A stretch of 64,000 nt of DNA from UBA9655 sp963704475 (GCA_963704475.1 OY969900.1:1397659-1461658); one strand, 5' to 3'. Shown: positions 36,123 to 45,755, counted from the first letter of the stretch. The notes: generated by a model from the letters alone, not told the origin. Made by a program: numbers and translations.

Positions 36123-36200
36123 AGAAACCCAAATCGAGCGCTTTAGTACGATGGGTATAGAAGTTTTCTAATAATTAATGATTAACACACCAAGGTTGAC

Positions 36201-38246
36201 GTGAAACTCTCTTTAAATTCTCAAGATCGTTTAAATACTTCAACGGATGAATCGTCCCGCAGAAAAAAGAAAAAGGGCCCTCCATCTCCTCCTCGCCCCC
36301 CGCGCAGGATAAGAAAAAATTGGAAATGGGGTCTGAAATGGTTTTTCATTCTCCTTATTTGGGGTTCTTTTGGGATAGGACTTTTTGTTTTGTGGTTTGG
36401 CTATGATTTGCCCGACATTACAAAACTTACCCACACCGAACGACGCCCGAGTATCACAATTCTTGCAAAAGATGGGACAAAGCTTGCAACCTATGGGGAT
36501 TTGCATGGCAATATGGTGGACCTAAAAAAGCTTCCTCCTCACGTCATTCAGGCCCTGCTTGCCATTGAGGATCGACGCTTTTATTCCCATTTTGGGGTCG
36601 ATCTTATAGGACTTATCCGCGCGGTTTGGATCAATTATCGCGCAGGGCACGTGGTGCAGGGCGGCAGTACAATCACTCAGCAGCTCGCTAAAAACTTTCT
36701 TCAATCAGAAAAACTGTACACCATAAATGATCGCTCGTTACGGCGAAAAATTCAAGAAGCCCTTCTCGCTGTGTGGCTTGAACATAAATTTACAAAAGAT
36801 CAGATCCTGACAATTTATCTTAATCGCGTCTACCTAGGGTCGGGAACGTTTGGCCTTGCGGCCGCCTCTCAACATTATTTTGGAAAAAAACCACAAGATC
36901 TAAGCCTTTATGAAGCGGCCGTTATTGCAGGACTTTTAAAAGCCCCTTCAAAATATTCTCCCTCAACCAATCCCCAGCTAGCGGACCAGCGGGCGGCGCA
37001 GGTTTTAGAGAATATGGTTCAAGAAGGGAACATTAGTTCTGACCTCAAAGACGCCGCACTCGTATTTGCTTCCTCGGCCTCTGGAACCTATCAAGGGTCT
37101 GCGATTCGATATTTTACCGATTGGATCGTGGATCTTCTGGATAAAAAGGTGGGACTGGAGGATAAAGATCTTATTGTGACGACAACCTTAGATCCTTCCC
37201 TTCAACGCCTTGCTGAATCAAAGCTTACTCAGGTTTTGGAAGAAAAAGAAAAAGTGTCCCATGTGTCCCAACTGGCCCTTGTCTCAATGAGCTATGATGG
37301 CGCTGTCAGGGCTCTTTTGGGGGGAAGTAACTATAAAAAAAGTCAGTTTAATCGGGCAACCCAAGCACTGCGTCAACCGGGATCTGCGTTCAAGCTTGTG
37401 CTTTATTTAAGCGCTCTTGAAGCAGGGATGTCTCCTCAAGAGTATGTAAGTGATTTACCCATTCGGTTTGGAGGATGGAAGCCAAAAAACTATAAATATG
37501 AAACCCGTGGAGAAGTGACTCTTCAAGACGCCATGGCGTATTCCGCCAATACTGTTAGTGTGCGCTTAGCCCATAAATTAGGAGTTTCTCACATCATTGA
37601 GACAGCGCACAGGTTAGGGTTAACCGCCCCTCTTCCGCGTGACTTGACGATCGTACTCGGCACAGGTGAGACAACACTTCTTGATTTAACCGCAGCCTAT
37701 GCTGTTATTGCACGTGGAGGGGTGTATATTCCACCGTATGCGATTATTAAAGTGACTGATCGTGAGGGACATGTCCTTTATACCCATCGACCCGTCCTTC
37801 CTCAAAGAAGAGTCGATTCTTCTGTTGCGCGTTCTTTAACTCACATGCTCCAAGCTGTGATGCGCTATGGAACAGGCCGAAAAGCTGCGATTCCTGGGTT
37901 CTGTGCCGGGAAAACGGGAACAAGCCAAGTATATCGCGATATGTGGCTCATGGGCTTTACACCCTCTCTTATCACAGGAACATGGGCTGGAAATGATGAT
38001 AACACCTCTATGAAACCGGACGCAGGAAGTCCCGCGGCGCGACTTTGGCACTTGTATATGGCTGGAACACCTTATCATCCTCCCTGTCATCCTGAACAAG
38101 ACTGTCATCCCGGACTTGATCCGGGACCCCATGACAATGAGTCTCAAGGGCATGAGGTCCTGAAACGAGTTCAGGATGACAACTCAGAAAATCCTGATGC
38201 GTCGTCAGGAGGCTTGCTTGAGGGGCTTATTGAGAGGTTGTTTTAA
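36201..38246 (+). CDS. Class A penicillin-binding protein (PBP1-type)
   Basis: 681 residues. A basic/proline-rich cytoplasmic tail (1-40) and one membrane segment (~45-70) precede the GT51 glycosyltransferase (AIEDRRFYSHFGVD, GGSTITQQLAKN) and the transpeptidase (SxxK in RQPGSAFKLV, SANTVSV, and KTGTSQ). It polymerises and crosslinks peptidoglycan. Residues ~628-662 are encoded by repeat D copies, just past the conserved fold. Its last 42 bp overlap the convergent tdk gene. Confidence 0.92.
   Translation: MKLSLNSQDRLNTSTDESSRRKKKKGPPSPPRPPRRIRKNWKWGLKWFFILLIWGSFGIGLFVLWFGYDLPDITKLTHTERRPSITILAKDGTKLATYGDLHGNMVDLKKLPPHVIQALLAIEDRRFYSHFGVDLIGLIRAVWINYRAGHVVQGGSTITQQLAKNFLQSEKLYTINDRSLRRKIQEALLAVWLEHKFTKDQILTIYLNRVYLGSGTFGLAAASQHYFGKKPQDLSLYEAAVIAGLLKAPSKYSPSTNPQLADQRAAQVLENMVQEGNISSDLKDAALVFASSASGTYQGSAIRYFTDWIVDLLDKKVGLEDKDLIVTTTLDPSLQRLAESKLTQVLEEKEKVSHVSQLALVSMSYDGAVRALLGGSNYKKSQFNRATQALRQPGSAFKLVLYLSALEAGMSPQEYVSDLPIRFGGWKPKNYKYETRGEVTLQDAMAYSANTVSVRLAHKLGVSHIIETAHRLGLTAPLPRDLTIVLGTGETTLLDLTAAYAVIARGGVYIPPYAIIKVTDREGHVLYTHRPVLPQRRVDSSVARSLTHMLQAVMRYGTGRKAAIPGFCAGKTGTSQVYRDMWLMGFTPSLITGTWAGNDDNTSMKPDAGSPAARLWHLYMAGTPYHPPCHPEQDCHPGLDPGPHDNESQGHEVLKRVQDDNSENPDASSGGLLEGLIERLF
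38083..38183. repeat. Repeat D cluster inside the PBP 3' end
   Basis: GTCATCCTGAACAAGACTG, GTCATCCCGGACTTGATCCGG and CATGAGGTCCTGAAACGAGT..GGATGAC are D-type palindromes read in frame as a His/Pro/Asp-rich segment. The same D units occur outside genes at 38887-38932, 45041-45118 and 47673-47752. Confidence 0.8.
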
Positions 38247-38825
38247 GGAAGTCGTTTCCCCTTTCATGAAGTGTTGTCGACATAGGGCGATGTAGCGGTC
38301 ATTTCCCCCGATTTCAACTTGGGCACCTGTTTTGACAATCGATCCGTCTTCAGTAATACGAGCATTCATTGTTGCTTTTTTGCCACAGTGACAAATTGTT
38401 TTGATTTCAGAGATGTCTTCCGCCCAGGCTAAAAGATATTGGCTTCCTTCAAAGGGTTCGCCCTTAAAATCGGATCGTAATCCATAAGCAAGAACAGGAA
38501 TTTTGAGCTCATCAACAATACGGGTCAGATCAATGACTTGGTTTTTTGTTAGGAATTGAGCTTCATCCACAAGGACGCAGTTCACCCTATTTTTTTGTAT
38601 ATAATTATAAATATATTGAAAGAAATCGAACGAATTTTGAAAGGGAATCGCCTCCGCCTGCAGGCCAATGCGCGAAGATATAACCCCTAAAGCATGGCGT
38701 GTATCGATTGCGGGAATAAAAAGAAGCGTCTCCATCCCCCGTTCTTGGTAATTATAATTAGATTGCAGAAGCGTCGTTGTTTTGCCTGCATTCATAGCTG
38801 AATAATAAAAATGAAGCTTTGCCAT
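38205..38825 (-). CDS. tdk: Thymidine kinase
   Basis: 206 residues from the ATG at 38825 (MAKLHFYYSAMNAGKTTTLL, the family opening; longer starts upstream lie in leader sequence). The Walker A is MNAGKTT, followed by NCVLVDEAQFL, AYGLRSDFKGEPFEGSQYL and zinc cysteines CHC plus a C-terminal Cys. It phosphorylates thymidine in the salvage pathway. Its 3' end overlaps the PBP gene tail-to-tail. Confidence 0.94.
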   Translation of the reverse strand: MAKLHFYYSAMNAGKTTTLLQSNYNYQERGMETLLFIPAIDTRHALGVISSRIGLQAEAIPFQNSFDFFQYIYNYIQKNRVNCVLVDEAQFLTKNQVIDLTRIVDELKIPVLAYGLRSDFKGEPFEGSQYLLAWAEDISEIKTICHCGKKATMNARITEDGSIVKTGAQVEIGGNDRYIALCRQHFMKGETTSLKQPLNKPLKQAS

Positions 38826-38886
38826 AGGGATGCCTATCTGTTGGACCATCAAATATTTTTCTACTATTGAATATTTTCCCGTTTTT

Positions 38887-38932
38887 GTCATCCCTCCAGT
38901 GTCATCCTGAACTCGTTTCAGGATGACAAGTG
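38887..38932. repeat. Repeat D between tdk and comM
   Basis: GTCATCCTGAACTCGTTTCAGGATGAC-type palindrome (about 38903-38930) fills the short gap between the two minus-strand genes. Confidence 0.7.
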
Positions 38933-38938
38933 GGTGTT

Positions 38939-40453
38939 CTACCCCACATGCAAGCGTCGATAGCTTAAAGCTTCTGCAATGTGGGTACTTAAAACTGCGT
39001 CCTCTCCTGCCATATCGGCAAGCGTTCGCGCGACCCGCAAGACGCGTCGATAGCCGCGAGCTGAGAGTTTAAAAGACTCAGCCGCTTTTTTTAAAAGAAC
39101 AAGGCCGTCCTCATCTGGCGTTGCAACCTCGTCTAAGAGTTCTCCGTCCGCCTGGGCATTGAGGCGAATCGTTTTTCCTAGAGCAAGGTAGCGCTTTTCT
39201 TGAATATCTTGTGCGCGCTTAACCCGAACGGCCACGACGCTACTTAGCTCTCCGGTTGAGGGGCGTGTTAACTCGAGAGGTGAGACGTCTTCCACTTCTA
39301 CATGCAAGTCAATACGATCAAAAAGAGGACCTGAAATTTTGGATTGATAATCCTGCGCACATTTAGGGGCACGCGAACAAGCACGGCTTGCATCCGCGAC
39401 ATACCCACAGCGACAGGGGTTCATCGCAGCGATAAGCTGGACTTGGGATGGATAGGTCACGTGCGCATTGGCGCGGGAGACGACCGTTTTTCCTGATTCA
39501 AGGGGTTGACGAAGGGCTTCCAACGTCCCGCGTGCAAATTCAGGGAGCTCATCTAAGAATAAAACGCCCCTGTGGGCGATGGAGACTTCTCCCGGGCTTG
39601 CGCGCAATCCTCCCCCTACAAGAGCTGGCATGCTTGCTGAATGATGGGGATCTCGAAAGGGGCGTGTCCGAATCAATTTTCCTTCGTTTAGCTTTCCTGC
39701 GAGACTGTGGATCATGGTTACTTCTAAGGCTTCTGCAGGAGTTAAAGGGGGTAAAATGCCGGGAAGGCGTGCCGCCAACATAGATTTTCCAGAGCCAGGG
39801 GGTCCTAACATTAATAAATTATGGCCGCCTGATGCTGCCACTTCCAGAGCTCTTTTGGCTGTTTCTTGCCCCTTGACGTCCCGTAGATCAAGGGCTTTTT
39901 GAGGACTTTCTTCTTCCATTAATGGCTCAGGGGGAGAGAGAACTTGCGTTCCCTTAAAATGGTTAATCAGAGAGAGAAGAGAGTCGGCACTTAAAATTGA
40001 GATGTCGCCGGCCCACGCGGCTTCTCCGCCACAGGCTTTTGGACAAATGAGTCCCTTTCCAAGGGAGGCGGCATGAATAGCAGCCGGCAATACGCCAGAG
40101 ACGGCTTCTAACCGGCTATCCAGGGAGAGCTCTCCGAGGGCGATATACTCAGCAAGACACTCGGCGGGAATAACCCGCATAGCGGCTAAAAGGCCCAATG
40201 CAATGGGAAGGTCATAATGACTCCCCTCTTTTTGCACATCTGCGGGGGCTAAGTTGATTGTAATTTTTTGAAAGGGAAGGGAAAGCCCCATGGCATGAAA
40301 CGCCGAATGAACGCGCTCCCTTGACTCGGCAACCGCTTTATCGGGAAGGCCTACAATTGTAAACCGATTCATTCCCGATAAAAGTTGTGCTTGCACATCA
40401 ATGGTGATGACTTCTACCCCTTGAAACGCAACGGTATTAAGACGTGAAAACAT
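38939..40453 (-). CDS. comM: ComM/YifB-family Mg-chelatase-like AAA+ protein
   Basis: 504 residues from the ATG at 40453, which has a strong GGGGAGG RBS; an ORF extension to 40564 runs into repeat sequence and is rejected. An N-terminal Lon-like ChlI domain precedes Walker A GPPGSGKSMLA, Walker B GVLFLDELPEFA and a cysteine cluster CRCGYVADASRACSRAPKC. In other bacteria ComM is a hexameric helicase that promotes branch migration during natural transformation. Confidence 0.92.
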   Translation of the reverse strand: MFSRLNTVAFQGVEVITIDVQAQLLSGMNRFTIVGLPDKAVAESRERVHSAFHAMGLSLPFQKITINLAPADVQKEGSHYDLPIALGLLAAMRVIPAECLAEYIALGELSLDSRLEAVSGVLPAAIHAASLGKGLICPKACGGEAAWAGDISILSADSLLSLINHFKGTQVLSPPEPLMEEESPQKALDLRDVKGQETAKRALEVAASGGHNLLMLGPPGSGKSMLAARLPGILPPLTPAEALEVTMIHSLAGKLNEGKLIRTRPFRDPHHSASMPALVGGGLRASPGEVSIAHRGVLFLDELPEFARGTLEALRQPLESGKTVVSRANAHVTYPSQVQLIAAMNPCRCGYVADASRACSRAPKCAQDYQSKISGPLFDRIDLHVEVEDVSPLELTRPSTGELSSVVAVRVKRAQDIQEKRYLALGKTIRLNAQADGELLDEVATPDEDGLVLLKKAAESFKLSARGYRRVLRVARTLADMAGEDAVLSTHIAEALSYRRLHVG

Positions 40454-40558
40454 GATTTTCCTCCCCTCATGTTTGTTATTACTCTTTGTCATCCTCGAGT
40501 TAGCTATGCGTTGTTTTTCGTAAGACAAAACACTAGTGGTGCATCCCTTAAGCCGAGT

Positions 40559-40710
40559 CGTCATTGCGAGGAGTGAAACGACGAAGCAATCCAGTACAAC
40601 GAACTTATTCCGCAGGAATGAAACATAGCTTTAAAATTTAAAAAGCTGTAAGCCCTTCGGGCTTAAGTATTTCACTGGATTGCTTCGTCGTTTCACTCCT
40701 CGCAATGACG
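40559..40710. repeat. Perfect 37-bp inverted repeat (repeat A core variant)
   Basis: Arm 40559-40595 (starts CGTCATTGCGAGGAGTGAAA) is the exact reverse complement of 40674-40710. The 78-nt spacer contains further hairpins (AAGCCC-TTC-GGGCTT). Related to the core of repeat A but without its TACCA ends. It lies between comM and the BON lipoprotein gene. Confidence 0.85.
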
Positions 40711-40727
40711 ATTTGCAATTCCCTCTA

Positions 40728-41300
40728 TTAATTTTGAGGCATTCCTCCCACCTCTATGAGATTTACAACTTTTCTTACGCCTGAAATTTCACGCGCATGA
40801 TTTATAACTTCGGTCATTTCTTCTTTTGTTGGAGCTGTCCCAAAGATATAAATAACCCTATCATATGTATGCACCAGATAATTTGGAGCGTAGATCTCTT
40901 GATCAGCATACAAATAGGCTTTGAGCTTCGTTGTCATCCACGTATCACGTGCATCGTCTAAGAATGAATCATCTTCTTGGATATTCAGCCCGTCAATGAC
41001 GACCTTCACACCAGGTACATCCTTTGCAATGGTTAGGGCCGCTTGCTTTGTTTGCTCATTCGGAACAATTCCCGTAAGAAGGACGCGTCCTTTATAAATG
41101 GTAAATCCAACCCCCGTAAACTGATAGAATGGGGTGAAAAAGGCTTCGTTAAGTTTGACGCGTAAGACTTGATCGGCTGCAACACCAGAAAGCCCGCGAT
41201 CTTCCACGGCACTCATACCAACGGTTCCAATTCCCCCAACAATCGGAATCGCACAACCTGAAAGCGCAAGAGGAAGGCATAGGGCATATTTTCTTAACAT
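40728..41300 (-). CDS. BON-domain outer-membrane lipoprotein (DolP/YraP-like)
   Basis: 190 residues. A lipoprotein signal (YALCLPLALSGC) is followed by two BON domains (~45-110, FTIYKGRVLLTGIVPNEQTK; ~120-188, DRVIYIFGTAPTKEEMTEV..GVRKVVNLIEV). The relative DolP binds anionic phospholipid and supports outer-membrane integrity. It stands alone between repeat elements. Confidence 0.82.
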   Translation of the reverse strand: MLRKYALCLPLALSGCAIPIVGGIGTVGMSAVEDRGLSGVAADQVLRVKLNEAFFTPFYQFTGVGFTIYKGRVLLTGIVPNEQTKQAALTIAKDVPGVKVVIDGLNIQEDDSFLDDARDTWMTTKLKAYLYADQEIYAPNYLVHTYDRVIYIFGTAPTKEEMTEVINHAREISGVRKVVNLIEVGGMPQN

Positions 41301-41476
41301 AGGGTTCTTCCTTTCAAAGATTTTTATGTGGGATGAGTATAACTTGCTTTTAAGGAAAGTGAACGAAAAAATGTGGGCGAGTTCCAGTACAAGCTGTTCC
41401 GTTCTTATTTTTAAGAACAGACTTTTATCTTAACACCCTGTCTAAAAATTGGGGAACTCCCCAACTCCTTTTGTCC

Positions 41477-42451
41477 TTAATTCTTGAGAAGACTTGTATC
41501 TCCACAAGAGAATTTTTCTGTACTTCCTGAAGGAAGCTCCAAAAGCAAGTAACCATGGGTGTCAATCCCTCTAGCAATCCCGGTTGTGACTTTTGCAGAC
41601 GTATTGACAGACACTTGCTTTCCCATCAAGACATCATACCGCACCCATTCCAAAAGGAAGGGGGCCATTCCTTTTTCAAGAAAAGCATCTAGACCTTTGA
41701 GAAGAGAGTGTATGATGTGTCCAACCACAACATTACGATCCTCCTTTATATTTAAGATATGCTCCAAGGAAGTCCAAGGTTGCTCAACATCTGTAAGAAG
41801 AACATCTTTCATGTTTACATTGAGTCCTATACCAATAATTACCCTGCAATTTCCGTGGGCTTCCGCAATGATGTCGATTAAAATCGCTCCCATTTTTTTG
41901 TTATTAACATAAATATCATTTGGCCATTTTAGGAAGATATTTAACTCTGGATATAAAGATTCAAGCTCTTTTACAACTAAAATGCCGACAATTAAACTTA
42001 ATCCAGAGATTTTACTGATATCTTTATTTAAAGAATAAATAAAGCTACAATATATATTCCGCCCAAAAGGAGACGTCCATGCTCTTCCCAAACGGCCTCT
42101 CCCCTTCGACTGATGCTCCGCAAGACAGAAATAGGGGGTGGGTAATGACGGTTTCTCTCTTAAGTAATCATTTGTTGACGGAACACTCTCAACTATCTCA
42201 ACCGTTACGTTTGGATCTTTTATAAACGCTTCGATTTTATTTCTGTCTAAAAGCAAAAGCGGAAAATTCAACTGATACCCTTGATGCCGAGAACGTATAT
42301 CTATGTCATACTTTTTTAACCGTTGGATGCCCTTCCAGACGGCTGTGCGAGAAATAGCCAAGGTTTTTGCAATATCAGTACCGGTATGAACTTTACAATC
42401 ATTTAAAATGCTAACAATTTTTAGAATTGTAGATGGAAGTGGATGAGCCAT
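41477..42451 (-). CDS. birA: Biotin-protein ligase with N-terminal HTH (BirA)
   Basis: 324 residues. A winged HTH (~1-65, IAKTLAISRTAVWKGIQRLK) precedes the ligase domain with GRGRLGR, LKWPNDIYV and IGIGLNVNM, and a short C-terminal SH3-like domain. It loads biotin on carboxylases. The HTH suggests it also represses a biotin operon, which is not in this window. Confidence 0.92.
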   Translation of the reverse strand: MAHPLPSTILKIVSILNDCKVHTGTDIAKTLAISRTAVWKGIQRLKKYDIDIRSRHQGYQLNFPLLLLDRNKIEAFIKDPNVTVEIVESVPSTNDYLREKPSLPTPYFCLAEHQSKGRGRLGRAWTSPFGRNIYCSFIYSLNKDISKISGLSLIVGILVVKELESLYPELNIFLKWPNDIYVNNKKMGAILIDIIAEAHGNCRVIIGIGLNVNMKDVLLTDVEQPWTSLEHILNIKEDRNVVVGHIIHSLLKGLDAFLEKGMAPFLLEWVRYDVLMGKQVSVNTSAKVTTGIARGIDTHGYLLLELPSGSTEKFSCGDTSLLKN

Positions 42452-42706
42452 ATTTTTTACGTTTGCCTTTGTTTGGAAGAAGAATTTTTGGAGTCATTTT
42501 GTAAAAATGAACCTATTTTCAAAACTTTTCAACTCCTTAATATTAGCACAGCGACCTATCAATTGAGCTTACATTTACCATTATGATAACTATAATGCCT
42601 ACCATAAAATAGAACAGTAGTCAGAGGAGAGATTCATCTCTAAATAACAAAAAAGGAGAGAATCGAAATGAAGACACTAAGCTGCCTTCCTTGTCAAAAA
42701 CACTAA

Positions 42707-42841
42707 TACCATTTCGCATTCAATAGGTGGATATTCTGGATTGCTTCGCTTCGCTCGCAATGACGGAAATTGGCGTCATTGCGAGGAGCCGAAGGCGACG
42801 AAGCAACCCAGTTTTGTCTGCCACTTGATTGATAAGTGGTA
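42707..42841. repeat. Repeat A copy 4
   Basis: A full-length copy, TACCATTTCGCATTC..GATAAGTGGTA, flanked by TA. Just before it, AGGAGAG and an ATG (42668) start a 12-codon frame ending TAA at the repeat edge; this tiny frame is not called. The rest of the 667-bp gap (42452-43118) contains only a relative of the 25300 hairpin near 43015-43075. Confidence 0.88.
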
Positions 42842-43118
42842 TAAGCAACTTGTTGTGCAAAATTATTGCGAAAAATATTTTCTATCTATTTGTTTTTACT
42901 TCTTTCTTGGGGGGGACCGGAAACGGCTGCTTTTTTTATACTCTTCGCCATGTTTGTTCCAGGATCTTATGTCTTAGGTTTGTGGACAAATTTCTTCTTC
43001 TATGGCATCTTGTGATAGAAGTTCTTGATTTGAAAAGCAAATCGTAAAAGCTTCTTCACTCGAAGACTTTTTCGACTGAAGTAAAGACCTCGGGGAATAA
43101 GAACAACGGAGCGCATGC

Positions 43119-44366
43119 ATGTTTTCAACTTTCGAACGCTATGTCGCGTTTCGGTATTTAAGGGCTCGGCGACAAGAGGGGTTTATCTCTGTCACCGCTT
43201 GGTTTTCCTTTTTAGGGATTGCCTTGGGTGTAGCGGCTTTGATTATTGTTATGTCGGTGATGAACGGGTTCCGCTATGAGCTCCTCACCAAAATCATTGG
43301 TATGAATGGACATTTAGCAGTCTATAGCCAGACAGGTTCTTTGCCTGATTTTGACACCCTGACGCAAGAGATCAAGAAGATTCCCGGCATTACGGGGGCG
43401 AATCCTCTCGTAGAAGGTCAAGCGATGGCAACCGCTCATGAAAATGCAACAGGCGTCATCGTTCACGGAATGCAGCTTCATGACCTGAGTACGCGGAAAA
43501 GCATTATAGATAATCTTGTTATGGGACGTATGTCCCTTTTTGACCGTCCGAACACAGCGATCATCGGGAAACGTCTTGCAGAAAAGCTGGGGTTGATTTT
43601 GGGGGACAAAATGACCCTTGTCGCTCCCCAAGGGAATTCAACCGCTTTCGGCACCATGCCCCGTACCCGAACTTTTGAAATTGCCGGCATTTTTGATGCA
43701 GGGATGTATCAGTATGATTCAACCTTTGTTTTTATCCCCCTCTCTTCCGCTCAAAAATTTTTTCAATTGGGGGAAGGGGTCACAGGCATTGAGATTTTTA
43801 CAAAAAATCCTGAAGACTTAGGGACCTATAAAGACGAACTCCGCGTATTGACACATGGCAAAGATGTGAGGATTTTTGATTGGCAACAAGCCAACCAAGA
43901 TTTTTTCAGCACCATCACCGTTGAACGGAATGTGATGTTTATTATTTTAACACTCATTATCCTGGTCGCGTCTTTTAACGTCATTTCAACCCTGATCATG
44001 CTGGTCAAAGATAAAGGCCGTGATATTGCCATTTTACGAACAATGGGCGCCACCCAAGGCATGATGATGCGGGTCTTCTTTATTGCAGGGTCTTCCATTG
44101 GCGCCTTTGGGGCCTTTGTGGGCGCTCTCTTTGGCCTTCTCTTCTCTTGGAACATTGATCGGATTCGAAAATGTGTAGAATATTTATCGGGGACAGAGCT
44201 CTTCCGGCCAGAGATTCGCTTTCTTTCCAAGCTCCCTGCACGTGTGGATCCGCAAGAAGTCTTCCTTGTCATTGCAATCGCTCTTCTTCTAACATTTTTG
44301 GCGTCTTTGTACCCTGCGTGGCGCGCCTCTCGTCTCGATCCTGTGGAGGCTTTGCGATATGAGTAA
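43119..44366 (+). CDS. Lipoprotein-releasing ABC transporter permease (LolC/LolE family)
   Basis: 415 residues. FtsX/MacB-type topology: one N-terminal membrane helix (~25-48), a large periplasmic domain, and three C-terminal helices. The opening YVAFRYLRARRQEGFISV and MSVMNGFRYELLTKIIGMNGH are typical of LolC/E. A single permease with LolD fits the alphaproteobacterial arrangement in which one protein does both jobs. It overlaps lolD by 8 nt. Confidence 0.92.
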   Translation: MFSTFERYVAFRYLRARRQEGFISVTAWFSFLGIALGVAALIIVMSVMNGFRYELLTKIIGMNGHLAVYSQTGSLPDFDTLTQEIKKIPGITGANPLVEGQAMATAHENATGVIVHGMQLHDLSTRKSIIDNLVMGRMSLFDRPNTAIIGKRLAEKLGLILGDKMTLVAPQGNSTAFGTMPRTRTFEIAGIFDAGMYQYDSTFVFIPLSSAQKFFQLGEGVTGIEIFTKNPEDLGTYKDELRVLTHGKDVRIFDWQQANQDFFSTITVERNVMFIILTLIILVASFNVISTLIMLVKDKGRDIAILRTMGATQGMMMRVFFIAGSSIGAFGAFVGALFGLLFSWNIDRIRKCVEYLSGTELFRPEIRFLSKLPARVDPQEVFLVIAIALLLTFLASLYPAWRASRLDPVEALRYE

Positions 44367-45033
44367 CCCTGTTCTTTCTTTAAAAGCGTTAAGACGCACA
44401 TTTCATCAAGGACCCGAAGTATTGCATGTCTTGCGTGACGTCACCCTCGACCTTTATCCGGGTGAGGTTGTGGCCCTTGTTGGACCCTCAGGATCAGGAA
44501 AGTCAACATTGCTTCAAACAGCTGGCCTCCTTGAAAAGACTGATGGAGGAGACGTTATTATTGATGGGAAACACTGTTCTCATTTAAACGATTCAGAACG
44601 GACCCAAATCCGCCGCAATGTTTTAGGCTTTGTCTATCAATTCCACCATCTTCTTCCTGAGTTTAGTGCAGAAGAAAATATTATCCTCCCTCAACTCATC
44701 GCGGGAAAATCGTATCAGGAAGGGAAGGCGCAGGCGCAACATTTATTAAAAGAAGTTGGTCTATTAAAGCGCGCTTCCCACCGTCCTGCACGCCTTTCTG
44801 GAGGGGAACAACAGCGCGTTGCGATTGTGCGCGCGCTCGCCAATCAACCCAAAATTCTTCTGGCTGATGAGCCTACAGGGAATCTTGATGAGCAAACCGC
44901 CTCATTTGTTTTCGAGAAATTGCTTCAGCTTGTCAGGGAACAAAATCTCGCAGCGCTTATCGCGACCCATAATAGAGACCTAGCCCAGCGCATGGACCGG
45001 ATTCTTGTTCTTCACGACGGACATCTTCAGTAA
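44359..45033 (+). CDS. lolD: Lipoprotein-releasing ABC transporter ATPase LolD
   Basis: 224 residues. Walker A GPSGSGKST, Q-loop FVYQFHHLLPEFSAEEN, signature LSGGEQQRVAIVRALA, Walker B ILLADEPTGNLD. It drives release of lipoproteins from the inner membrane with the permease encoded just upstream. Confidence 0.94.
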   Translation: MSNPVLSLKALRRTFHQGPEVLHVLRDVTLDLYPGEVVALVGPSGSGKSTLLQTAGLLEKTDGGDVIIDGKHCSHLNDSERTQIRRNVLGFVYQFHHLLPEFSAEENIILPQLIAGKSYQEGKAQAQHLLKEVGLLKRASHRPARLSGGEQQRVAIVRALANQPKILLADEPTGNLDEQTASFVFEKLLQLVREQNLAALIATHNRDLAQRMDRILVLHDGHLQ

Positions 45034-45040
45034 CCTGATG

Positions 45041-45118
45041 TCATCCCGAATTCATTTCGGGATCCCATGCCCATGGGGTCCTGAAACAAGTTCAGGATGA
45101 CAGTGTGTTTTCAGGATG
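45041..45118. repeat. Repeat D cluster after lolD
   Basis: Two palindromes, CCCGAATTCATTTCGGG and TCCTGAAACAAGTTCAGGA, sit between the convergent lolD and sugar-transferase genes. The end of the second provides the stop codon and last residues of the transferase. Confidence 0.7.
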
Positions 45119-45755
45119 ACAACTTACTGGATGATGGCTTCATTTTATCAAACCGGGGCATCGTCGCACAGCCATCGTGCGAGATCCCCTCTCTCTTTAA
45201 GACTTTCTTGATCGTTATAAAAATAATCTTTAAATCGAGAAAAAAAGACTGATTTTGAACATACCATACATCTAAAGAAAATTTTTCTGGCCAAGTGAGG
45301 TCATTCCTCCCATTAATCTGAGCCCATCCCGTCATACCTGGCTTCACAAGATGTCTCTGATTTTGCTCTTTTGTATAGAAAGGAAGGAACTCGGGCAAAA
45401 AGGGCCGAGGGCCCACAAGGCTCATCTCTCCTTTCAATACATTAAAAAACTGTGGCAGTTCATCAAGACTCAGGCTCCGTAGAAAATGGCCCAAAGGAGA
45501 AAGCCTTTCTTCATCCGCGTGCAAAACTCCCCTCTCATCTTTTGTCTCAAGCATTGTCCGAAACTTATAAATCTTAAAGAGTTTTTGATCTTTTCCCGGA
45601 CGCTTTTGTATGAAGAATATAGGCCGTCCCATCTTAAGATAGATAAGACAAGCAATAATGATCATAGGAATAAAAAAGATAATAAGACCAAGTAAAGAGC
45701 CAAAAATATCGAAAAAACGCTTTGGGAAGGATTTCCATTTGCTTTGATGTAACAT
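45111..45755 (-). CDS. Bacterial sugar transferase (WcaJ/PglC-type initiating phosphoglycosyltransferase)
   Basis: 214 residues from the ATG at 45755. A reentrant/transmembrane hairpin (~12-38) is followed by FFIQKRPGKDQKLFKIYKFR, LSLDELPQFFNVLKGEMSLV, GPRPFLPEF and KPGMTGWAQINGRND, the family signatures. It attaches the first sugar-phosphate to undecaprenyl phosphate for a surface polysaccharide or glycan. No other glycan genes adjoin it. The C-terminal ~6 residues are repeat-derived. Confidence 0.9.
   Translation of the reverse strand: MLHQSKWKSFPKRFFDIFGSLLGLIIFFIPMIIIACLIYLKMGRPIFFIQKRPGKDQKLFKIYKFRTMLETKDERGVLHADEERLSPLGHFLRSLSLDELPQFFNVLKGEMSLVGPRPFLPEFLPFYTKEQNQRHLVKPGMTGWAQINGRNDLTWPEKFSLDVWYVQNQSFFLDLKIIFITIKKVLKREGISHDGCATMPRFDKMKPSSSKLSS

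Noticed and set aside
40454..40564. N-terminal extension of comM
   Set aside because: The upstream ATG lies in repeat sequence; the ATG at 40453 has a strong RBS and the conserved family opening.
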